DNA from: Chloroflexi bacterium RBG_16_72_14
Lineage (GTDB): Bacteria; Chloroflexota; Limnocylindria; Limnocylindrales; CSP1-4
Length of the DNA stretch: 10,553 bases
Assembly (NCBI GenBank): GCA_001797035.1
Contig: MGOE01000107.1
Span: forward strand, 13,151 to 23,703
Direction of reading: 5' to 3'
Below, in pieces: positions 1-5,135 of the stretch (position 1 is its first letter; each line of letters opens with the position of its first letter). The position numbers and the translations under genes were made by a program. The notes beneath the pieces are model-generated. The model made no database searches. It had not been told where the DNA came from and saw nothing but the letters and a program-made list of their open reading frames with translations.

Positions 1-867
1 CATCGGCTCGAGGGTGTCGGCGTCGATCACGATCGACCTGTCGAACACGGCGCCCTCATCGGTGGGCAGCGTGCGCCACCTGGCCACGGCGACGTCCCAG
101 GCCTCGCCCTGCGGCGCGTGCCGGCGGCCGCGGAGGTACTCGAACGTCGTCTCGTCCGGCCCTACCAGCCCCGCCCGCGCGCCGCCCTCGATGCTCATGT
201 TGCAGATCGTCATCCGCTGCTCCATCGACAGGACGCGGATGGCCTCGCCGCGATACTCGAACACGTGGCCGGTGCCGCCCCCGATGCCGATGCGGGCGAT
301 CAGGGCGAGGATGATGTCCTTGGCCGAGACCCCGGGCTGGAGCCGCCCGTCCACCCGGACCTCGTACGTCTTCGGCTTGCGCTGGAGCAGGGTCTGGGTG
401 GCGAGGACCATCTCGACCTCGCTCGTCCCGATCCCGAACGCCAGTGCGCCGAACGCCCCGTGCGTCGCCGTGTGCGAGTCGCCGCACACGATCGTCATGC
501 CCGGCTGCGTGAGGCCCAGCTCCGGGCCGATGACGTGGACGATCCCCTGGGTGTCGCTACCGAACGCGTGGATCGGGATGCCGAACTCGCGGCAGTTGGT
601 CTCCAGTTGGCCGATCTGGGCCGCCGCCTGCGAGTCCAGCATCGGGAGGCTGCGAGGCGTGGTGGGGGTGGAGTGGTCCGCGGTGGCCACGGTCTTGTCC
701 GGGCGCCGGACCGTGAGGCCCTTCTGGCGCAGGCCGGTGAACGCCTGCGGGCTGGTGACCTCGTGGACGAGCTGGAGGTCGATCGCGAGGAGCGTGGGCG
801 CGCCCGGGTCCTCGGCGACGACGTGCTCGTCCCAGATCTTCTCGAGGAGGGTTCGTGGTCTGGACAT
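1..867 (-). CDS. leuC: 3-isopropylmalate dehydratase large subunit, 5' part (partial)
   Basis: LeuC with LeuD isomerises 2-isopropylmalate to 3-isopropylmalate in leucine synthesis, using a 4Fe-4S cluster. The frame is open from ATG at 867-865 to the window edge: 289 codons, about 60-65% of a usual LeuC. Visible family signatures are the start MSRPRTLLEKIWDEHVV, DLQLVHEVTSPQAF (about residues 30-43), DHSTPT (64-69), the aconitase-type CGDSHTATHGAFGALAFGIG (128-147) and MTICNMSIEGGARAGLVGPDE (219-239). The three cluster cysteines expected further on lie outside the window, so integrity cannot be judged. The start is set by the conserved N-terminus; the ribosome binding site is weak (AGGA about 13 bases upstream on the minus strand). 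It diverges from the c-di-GMP enzyme gene. leuD probably follows beyond the left edge, but that is inference. Confidence 0.96.
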   Translation of the reverse strand, partial: MSRPRTLLEKIWDEHVVAEDPGAPTLLAIDLQLVHEVTSPQAFTGLRQKGLTVRRPDKTVATADHSTPTTPRSLPMLDSQAAAQIGQLETNCREFGIPIHAFGSDTQGIVHVIGPELGLTQPGMTIVCGDSHTATHGAFGALAFGIGTSEVEMVLATQTLLQRKPKTYEVRVDGRLQPGVSAKDIILALIARIGIGGGTGHVFEYRGEAIRVLSMEQRMTICNMSIEGGARAGLVGPDETTFEYLRGRRHAPQGEAWDVAVARWRTLPTDEGAVFDRSIVIDADTLEPM

Positions 868-1076
868 GGCCGGGGCAGTGTCCTGTTGCGGCGGCGACGG
901 AGGAAGAAGGGTAGCAGCGGATCCCCTCGGGCACCCGCGTTGCGTCCCGGACCCGAGAGAGCGCGGCCTGCGAGCTGCCGGGTAGTACTTCTAGGTCGCG
1001 GCCCGGCGGTGCCCGGTCGCGGTACAACTCGCGGCAGCCGCCGGGGATCGGGGGGCCGTCGGGTCTTGGAGAGCGA
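868..1076. other. Divergent intergenic region between leuC and the GGDEF-EAL gene
   Basis: This 209-base gap must hold promoters for both divergent units, but I find no convincing -35/-10 pair on either strand. TAGTAC at 981-986 is a loose -10 for the plus strand without a matching -35. A 6-bp inverted repeat, CTCGGG (926-931) and CCCGAG (952-957), could fold in the leuC leader or serve as an operator. GGAGAG at 1068-1073 is the ribosome binding site of the downstream gene. No small gene is supported here. Confidence 0.5.
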
Positions 1077-3737
1077 ATGACCGAACATGGCCCGGGGATT
1101 GCGGTACGCACCGGGTCGGGCCCCGCCGCCCTCGGTTCGTCTGCCCGCAATCGCATCCGGGTGCGACGGGTCGGCCTGCGGCGCCTGCCGCTGGCTGCGC
1201 GGGTCTGGATCGTCACCGCCCTGCTGGCGAGCATGGCCTCGGTGTTGTACCTGGCGTTCCTGCACGCACGGCCGGCCAACGCTGCTCCGGTCGACGTGCC
1301 CTGGGTCGTGATGGCGGTCGCGTTCTTCGCGGCCGAGCTCAAGGTGGTGGACGTTCACTTCCGGCGCGAGAAGCACTCGTTCTCACTGAGCGAGTTCCCC
1401 GCCGTGATCGGCTTCTTCCTCCTGTCGCCGGACGGCTACTTCCTCGCCCTGGTGACGGGGGCGGGGGCCGCGCTCCTGCTCAGCCGCCAGTCGGTCACCC
1501 GTCTCGTCTTCAACATCTCGAACTTCGCGTTCACGGCGGCAGCCGCCCTGACCGTGTTCTACCTGATCCACGTGCCCGGCGGGACCCCCGAGCCCGCGGA
1601 CTGGGCCGCGGCCTTTGCCGCCACCACGACGGCCGCCGTGCTCAGTGCCACGGCGATCGCGACCGCCATCTCGGTGTCGGGCGGTGCGCCACAGTTCGAG
1701 AAGCTGCCGGAGATGATCCAGTTCGGCGGCCTGGTCGCGGTCGCGAACACGAGCCTTGCCCTGCTCGCGGTCAGCGTCCTGTGGCTGAATCCTTCGCTGC
1801 TGTGGCTGCTGGTCGTCCCCCTGGTCACGGTGTTCCTTGCCTACCGCGCCTACGTCTCGGAGCGCGAGAAGCACGAGCGGCTGGAGCTGCTCTACCAGTC
1901 CAGCCGGATCCTGCAGCACTCGCCGGAGATCGACTCCGCGATGGGTGCACTGCTCGAGCACGCCCGGGAGATGTTCCGGGCCGAGCGCGCCGAGGTCCTG
2001 CTGTGGCCGCGCAACGACGAGGCCGAGGGCCTGCTCACGGTCTGTGTCCAGGACGAGCCGACGACCGTGATGATCCCCGTCGCGGTGGCCGACGTCCACC
2101 CGCTCCACCGGCGGGTGGAGGCCGAGCGCCGGGTGTTCCTCCACGTCACGCCGCAGCGCCAGTCCGACACCGTCAGGCGCGCCATGGTCGCCCCGCTGCT
2201 GGGCGAGTCGGGCATGATCGGGTCGATGGTGGTCGCGAACCGCCTGACCGAGGGGACGACCTTCGGTGACGATGACCTGCGCCTGCTCGAGACGCTCGCC
2301 AACCAGGCCGCGGTCGCGCTCGAGAACGGCCAGCTCGAGCAGTCACTGAGCGAGCTCTCGAGGCTCAAGGAGCAGCTCCGCTACCAGGCGTTCCACGATC
2401 CCCTCACCAGCCTCGCCAACCGGAGCCTGTTCGCGGAGCAGGTCGAGGCGGCCCTCGCCCGGCACGACGGGGACAGCGTGCCCGTGGTGCTGTTCCTCGA
2501 CCTCGACAACTTCAAGGACGTCAACGACACCCTGGGGCATGTCGCGGGCGACCGCCTTCTCGTGGCCGTCGCCGAGCGGCTGCGATCGTGCGTCCGGGCC
2601 ACCGACATCGCAGCCCGGTTGGGGGGCGACGAGTTCGCCATCCTCATCCGCGATGCGCCCGGGCTCGGCAACGCCCTGGCCGTGTCGACGCGGATCATCG
2701 CCGCGCTCGAGGTGACGTTCCCCATCGAGGGCCAGGACCTGAAGATCACGGCCAGCATCGGGATCGCCGCCGGTCGGGGCGACGACGCGCTGGCCGACGA
2801 CCTGCTCCGCAACGCCGACGTGGCGATGTACACGGCGAAACAGGCCGGCAAGAACCGGTTTGCGGTGTTCGACCCGACGATGCACGCGGCGATCGTGGCC
2901 CGCCATGCCCTGTCCACCGACCTGTCGCGCGGGATCGGTGGCGGCGAGATCGATGTCTTCTACCAGCCCATCATCTCGCTCGCGGCCGGCCGGCTGACCG
3001 GGGTCGAGGCCCTCGCCCGGTGGCGGCACCCGACGCGCGGGCTGGTGGGGCCCGACGACTTCATCCACCTGGCAGAGGAGAGCGGCGCCATCCTCCAGCT
3101 GGGGCATGCCGTGCTGTTCGAGGCGTGCCGGGAGGCGGTCGGCTGGCGCAACGACGCCGGCGAGCTGCTCACGCTGACGGTGAACCTCTCGGCGGCGCAG
3201 CTCCAGCAGGAGTCGTTCGTCGATGACCTGACCGGGATCCTTCGCGCCACGGGCATGGCGCCCACCCGCCTCGTGATGGAGATGACCGAGACGGCGATGT
3301 TCCACGACACGCAGACGACGATCGCCCGCCTGGCCGCCCTGCGCGACCTCGGTGTCCGCATCGCCGTCGACGACTTCGGCACCGGCTACTCGTCGCTGGG
3401 CTACCTTCGCCGGTTCAAGGTCGACGTCCTCAAGATCGCCCGCGAGTTCGTCGCCCCGGCGGACGCCGGCCCCGACGGGTGGGCGTTCGCCAACGCCATC
3501 GTGGGACTCGGTCGGACGCTCAGCCTCCAGATCATCGCCGAGGGGATCGAGCAGGTTGCGCAGCTCGACCGCCTGCGCGAGATGGGGTGCGAGCTCGGGC
3601 AAGGGTTCCTGTTCGCGCAGCCGATGCCAGGCGAGGACGTGGCGGCCATCCTGCGCGAACCGACGTTTGCGCCGCCGGGCCGACGGGCACCGGACGGCAC
3701 GCTGCAGGCCAGTCCGCTGGCAACGATGATCGCCTGA
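1077..3737 (+). CDS. Membrane-bound GAF-GGDEF-EAL cyclic-di-GMP synthase/phosphodiesterase
   Basis: An 886-residue bifunctional c-di-GMP enzyme. The N-terminal part has about seven hydrophobic segments (roughly residues 43-65, 75-92, 108-135, 143-165, 173-200, 215-238, 240-260), probably a membrane sensor. A GAF-like domain (about 265-425) and a short helical linker follow. The GGDEF domain has D475 in FLDLDNFKDVND, an intact GGDEF at 516-520 and an RxxD product-inhibition site (RATD, 507-510) at the standard distance. The EAL domain has EAL (644-646), NLSAAQL, EMTE, DDFGTGYSS (from 765), K786, AEGIE (821-825) and GQGF. Both activities therefore look possible. One deviation is LKIA in place of the usual LKID (A788). 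The start ATG has GGAGAG just upstream. The stop TGA shares its last base with the next gene's ATG, so translation is probably coupled. A c-di-GMP riboswitch lies about 640 bases downstream of this stop. The signal sensed is unknown. Confidence 0.93.
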   Translation: MTEHGPGIAVRTGSGPAALGSSARNRIRVRRVGLRRLPLAARVWIVTALLASMASVLYLAFLHARPANAAPVDVPWVVMAVAFFAAELKVVDVHFRREKHSFSLSEFPAVIGFFLLSPDGYFLALVTGAGAALLLSRQSVTRLVFNISNFAFTAAAALTVFYLIHVPGGTPEPADWAAAFAATTTAAVLSATAIATAISVSGGAPQFEKLPEMIQFGGLVAVANTSLALLAVSVLWLNPSLLWLLVVPLVTVFLAYRAYVSEREKHERLELLYQSSRILQHSPEIDSAMGALLEHAREMFRAERAEVLLWPRNDEAEGLLTVCVQDEPTTVMIPVAVADVHPLHRRVEAERRVFLHVTPQRQSDTVRRAMVAPLLGESGMIGSMVVANRLTEGTTFGDDDLRLLETLANQAAVALENGQLEQSLSELSRLKEQLRYQAFHDPLTSLANRSLFAEQVEAALARHDGDSVPVVLFLDLDNFKDVNDTLGHVAGDRLLVAVAERLRSCVRATDIAARLGGDEFAILIRDAPGLGNALAVSTRIIAALEVTFPIEGQDLKITASIGIAAGRGDDALADDLLRNADVAMYTAKQAGKNRFAVFDPTMHAAIVARHALSTDLSRGIGGGEIDVFYQPIISLAAGRLTGVEALARWRHPTRGLVGPDDFIHLAEESGAILQLGHAVLFEACREAVGWRNDAGELLTLTVNLSAAQLQQESFVDDLTGILRATGMAPTRLVMEMTETAMFHDTQTTIARLAALRDLGVRIAVDDFGTGYSSLGYLRRFKVDVLKIAREFVAPADAGPDGWAFANAIVGLGRTLSLQIIAEGIEQVAQLDRLREMGCELGQGFLFAQPMPGEDVAAILREPTFAPPGRRAPDGTLQASPLATMIA

Positions 3738-4288
3738 TGTTCATGCTCTACGCGCTGCTGATCGGGTTGGCGGTCGGCCTGCTGGTGGGCGGTCGCCTCG
3801 ACGGTGTCGCGGCCCTCCGCGTCCGGTGGGCGCCGCTGCTGGTCGGCGGGCTCGTGGCGCAGGTCGTCCTGTTCTCGGAGCCCGTGACCGCCCGGGTGGG
3901 CGAGCTGGGTCCCCTGCTGTACGTGGCCTCGACGCTGGCCGCTGCCGTCGCGATCTTCCGCAACTGGGCGGTCCCCGGCATGTCGCTGGTGGCCGCCGGT
4001 GCATCCTGCAACCTGGTCGCCATCATCGCCAATGGCGGGTACATGCCGGCGTCGCCGGAGGCCCTCGCCGCCCTGTACAGGGTCGAGGCGGCGGGCTATT
4101 CGAACAGCGCCCTCGTGCCGGATCCTGCGCTGCCCTGGCTCACGGACATGTTCGCGATGCCGGCCTGGCTGCCCGGTGCCAACATCTTCAGCGTCGGTGA
4201 CGTGCTGATCGTGGCCGGTATCGCGACGGTGATCGCGCTGGCCATGCGCAGGCACCCGGCGGGCACGCGCGGTGCGCCCGCGCAATGA
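3737..4288 (+). CDS. DUF5317 family membrane protein
   Basis: A 183-residue membrane protein with about five hydrophobic helices (residues 1-19, 30-50, 60-78, 81-105, 153-173). The stretch CNLVAIIANGGYMPAS after the fourth helix resembles the signature of DUF5317 proteins of Actinomycetota and Chloroflexota, whose function is not known to me. The start at 3737 overlaps the preceding TGA by one base (TGATG). A second in-frame ATG at 3743 would shorten it by two residues. The overlap implies cotranscription and coupling with the c-di-GMP enzyme, so a role in the same signalling or in envelope output is a fair inference but unproven. The C-terminus is short and basic (MRRHPAGTRGAPAQ), probably cytoplasmic. 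I assign the family from the motif, not from a search. Confidence 0.82.
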   Translation: MFMLYALLIGLAVGLLVGGRLDGVAALRVRWAPLLVGGLVAQVVLFSEPVTARVGELGPLLYVASTLAAAVAIFRNWAVPGMSLVAAGASCNLVAIIANGGYMPASPEALAALYRVEAAGYSNSALVPDPALPWLTDMFAMPAWLPGANIFSVGDVLIVAGIATVIALAMRRHPAGTRGAPAQ

Positions 4289-4292
4289 CTCT

Positions 4293-4327
4293 CCCATGGC
4301 CCTCGACAGGTACCTTCGGGCCATGGG
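4293..4327. repeat. Perfect 10-bp inverted repeat after the DUF5317 gene
   Basis: CCCATGGCCC (4293-4302) and GGGCCATGGG (4318-4327) are perfect inverted copies around a 15-base loop that itself contains the palindrome AGGTACCT (4308-4315). As RNA this is a strong hairpin five bases after the stop codon. No T tract follows, so a classical intrinsic terminator is doubtful. It could instead block 3' decay, slow polymerase or bind a dimeric protein as DNA. Further small hairpins follow: GGGCC/GGCCC (4342-4358) and GGAGG/CCTCC (4359-4374). Confidence 0.6.
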
Positions 4328-4379
4328 TCCGCCCCCCTCCTGGGCCGTATGGTGGCCCGGAGGGGTAAACCTCCATCGG

Positions 4380-4465
4380 GACCCACGTCCAGGGCAAACC
4401 CGCCGCGAGACGGGGACGCAAAGCCAGGGACCTTCCAGCCGGAAGGCCGCCCGGTTGCCGGGGTC
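4380..4465 (+). promoter_or_regulatory. Cyclic-di-GMP-I (GEMM-I) riboswitch aptamer
   Basis: The stretch matches the c-di-GMP class I aptamer closely. A P1 stem forms between GACCC (4380-4384) and GGGTC (4461-4465). The conserved GGGCAAACC is at 4392-4400. A stem capped by a GCGA GNRA tetraloop (4405-4408) follows, with one C-A mismatch. The conserved GACGCAAAGCC is at 4415-4425. A second arm closes with CCTTCC/GGAAGG (4431-4446), and GGTTGCC at 4453-4459 completes the core. Class I aptamers bind one c-di-GMP between the two arms. The next start codon is 35 bases downstream and the intervening sequence can hide the ribosome binding site, so translational control is likely. A promoter is not clear: TATGGT at 4348-4353 lacks a good -35, so read-through from the upstream pair is possible. 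Confidence 0.93.
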
Positions 4466-4479
4466 GCGACGCAGCCACA

Positions 4480-4498
4480 GACTCGAGAGGAGTCGGAG
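4480..4498 (+). promoter_or_regulatory. Putative expression platform: hairpin over the ribosome binding site
   Basis: GACTC (4480-4484) and GAGTC (4490-4494) pair around GAGAG. The purine-rich AGAGGAG (4486-4492), 8 bases before the GTG at 4501 and so the best Shine-Dalgarno candidate, lies in the loop and 3' arm. A second GGAG at 4495-4498 is too close to the GTG (2 bases). Opening or closing this stem, 14 bases after the aptamer's P1, could couple ligand binding to translation. The direction of control cannot be read from the sequence. Confidence 0.55.
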
Positions 4499-4500
4499 AC

Positions 4501-4590
4501 GTGAAGGCGAACCTGGCGCGCTTCACCTGGGCCGTGGCGGCTCTGGCAGCCATGGCGCTCACGGTCGGCGCCGGAATCCGGTGGTACTGA
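4501..4590 (+). CDS. 29-residue single-helix membrane peptide under riboswitch control
   Basis: A GTG-started ORF of 29 codons ending TGA, too short for ordinary gene callers. The product begins VKANLARFTWAVAALAAMAL (V read as Met) and ends TVGAGIRWY. It has a short basic N-terminus (K2, R7), one hydrophobic helix of about 18 residues (8-25) and a basic, aromatic end (RWY). This pattern fits a single-pass inner-membrane peptide. Reality is supported by position: it is the first ORF after the c-di-GMP aptamer, with AGAGGAG 8 bases upstream, and a probable terminator follows about 80 bases after its stop. I do not recognise the family. It might modulate a membrane partner such as the DUF5317 protein or the GGDEF-EAL enzyme, or be a translated leader. 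Confidence 0.72.
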   Translation: MKANLARFTWAVAALAAMALTVGAGIRWY

Positions 4591-4667
4591 CCATGGAGCC
4601 GGTTGCGCAGCAGCGCTGGCCGTGACGGTCGGGCCCCGTGCCCGACCCGCTTCGCGATGGGCCGTCG

Positions 4668-4691
4668 GGAGACCGGCGGTCTTTCGCTTTT
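4668..4691 (+). terminator. Probable intrinsic terminator of the riboswitch-peptide unit
   Basis: AGACC (4670-4674) and GGTCT (4678-4682) pair around a GGC loop. Two G-T pairs extend the stem, and TTTCGCTTTT follows. The T-rich tail is exceptional in this GC-rich stretch. The hairpin is short, and an overlapping CCCGAC/GTCGGG pairing (4641-4669) may compete. It would close the unit before the next promoter at 4749. Confidence 0.5.
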
Positions 4692-4748
4692 CCGGTCCCA
4701 GGCGTCCCCGGACCATCGGCGCCGGGCAACCGGCCCGATCGGCGGTGG

Positions 4749-4777
4749 TTGCGCGTGGTGCCGTCTGCCGCTAGACT
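4749..4777 (+). promoter_or_regulatory. Sigma70-type promoter for the ilv-leu operon
   Basis: TTGCGC (4749-4754) and TAGACT (4772-4777) are separated by exactly 17 bases, matching -35 and -10 consensus at most positions. Transcription would begin near 4784, about 20 bases before the GGGAG that precedes the TTG-started small ORF at 4819. The upstream terminator-like hairpin supports this as the start of a new transcription unit. Confidence 0.65.
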
Positions 4778-4818
4778 GCGCGGACCCGCCGCCGGCGGGA
4801 GCACGGGAGCCGAGTCGC

Positions 4819-5037
4819 TTGGACCTCTTCCAGGGCCATGATCGCCGCGCCCTTGCCGTCGTCGTGACGGCGGATGGCCGGCGCGTGAGCGTGCCCCTGC
4901 GCGACCTGCGGACCCAGGACGTATCCCCCCTCGATCTTCTTCGCTCGCTGCTGGCCGGCCTCGAGAGCCTTCTCGGGCTCCTCATTACCGGCTCCCGGCG
5001 GGAGAACGGAGGAACGCGGAGGGACGAGCGCCGCTGA
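4819..5037 (+). CDS. Small leucine-rich ORF, possible attenuator leader of ilvBNC-leuAB
   Basis: A 72-residue ORF starting TTG, with GGGAG at 4805-4809 (9-base spacing) and a good promoter just upstream. The first half (ALAVVVTADGRRVSVPLRDL) looks like two beta strands. Residues 38-56 hold ten leucines (38, 40, 41, 44, 45, 48, 51, 52, 54, 55) followed by Ile56, then a charged tail rich in R, E and G. Three of the leucine codons are CTT, which is scarce in the neighbouring biosynthetic genes. The stop lies 25 bases before a strong terminator-type hairpin ahead of ilvB. This fits ribosome-mediated attenuation by leucine starvation, although classic leader peptides are shorter. The alternative is a genuine small protein with an amphipathic helix. 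I do not recognise a family. The same frame is open back to 4603, but that part shows no sign of translation. Confidence 0.6.
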   Translation: MDLFQGHDRRALAVVVTADGRRVSVPLRDLRTQDVSPLDLLRSLLAGLESLLGLLITGSRRENGGTRRDERR

Positions 5038-5042
5038 GGCGC
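4992..5042 (+). promoter_or_regulatory. Two leader hairpins between the leucine codons and the terminator
   Basis: CTCCC/GGGAG (4992-5004, GGC loop) begins eight bases after the last Leu codon, and GCGCC/GGCGC (5028-5042) spans the small ORF's stop. Between them GAGGG (5019-5023) can pair with CCCTC (5065-5069) in the terminator's left arm, a weak candidate antiterminator. The arrangement resembles an attenuator, but the antiterminator pairing is only about 5 bp and needs a folding calculation. Confidence 0.4.
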
Positions 5043-5060
5043 CCACCACCGGGAACCAAC

Positions 5061-5089
5061 GGGACCCTCGCCGGGAGGCGAGGGTCTTT
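5061..5089 (+). terminator. Terminator/attenuator hairpin upstream of ilvB
   Basis: GACCCTCGCC (5063-5072) pairs perfectly with GGCGAGGGTC (5077-5086) around a GGGA loop: ten GC-rich base pairs extendable by two G-T pairs, followed by only TTT (5087-5089). It sits inside the operon, after the small ORF and before ilvB, where full termination would silence the pathway. Conditional read-through is therefore the natural explanation. Confidence 0.68.
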
Positions 5090-5135
5090 GCATGTCCGGG
5101 AGGTCGCGGGGCCGGCCGGGCGGAGGGAGACACGG

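Noticed and set aside
1010..1040. Minus-strand sequence resembling a T-box core (TTGTACCGCG) upstream of leuC
   Set aside because: The bulge that must pair with the tRNA end should read TGGN but reads TTGT, no Stem I or poly-U terminator follows, and it lies about 160 bases from leuC.
118..1080. Plus-strand open frames opposite leuC
   Set aside because: The minus-strand frame gives an unmistakable LeuC sequence, and the plus frames are compositional shadows.
4359..4374. GGGGTAAACC resembling the GGGCAAACC of a second, tandem c-di-GMP aptamer
   Set aside because: No partner GACGCAAAGCC or GGTTGCC motif is available for it; it is better seen as a small hairpin ahead of the single aptamer.
4603..4818. 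Upstream extension of the leucine-rich ORF
   Set aside because: The open stretch crosses the terminator-like hairpin and the promoter; the GGGAG and TTG after the promoter make a better start.
4892..4899. GCCCCTGC, reverse complement of the repeat's GCAGGGGC loop core
   Set aside because: Similarity does not extend beyond these eight bases and the stretch codes for VPLR in the small ORF.
5006..5020. T-box-like string (CGGAGGAACGCGG) upstream of ilvB
   Set aside because: It has AGGA where TGGN is needed, a base is missing from the core, and no specifier stem is visible. The leucine-rich ORF offers a better explanation of the leader.
5088..5135. TTG at 5088 as the ilvB start
   Set aside because: It falls in the tail of the terminator hairpin and has no proper ribosome binding site, whereas ATG 5136 has GGAGGGAGA at good spacing.
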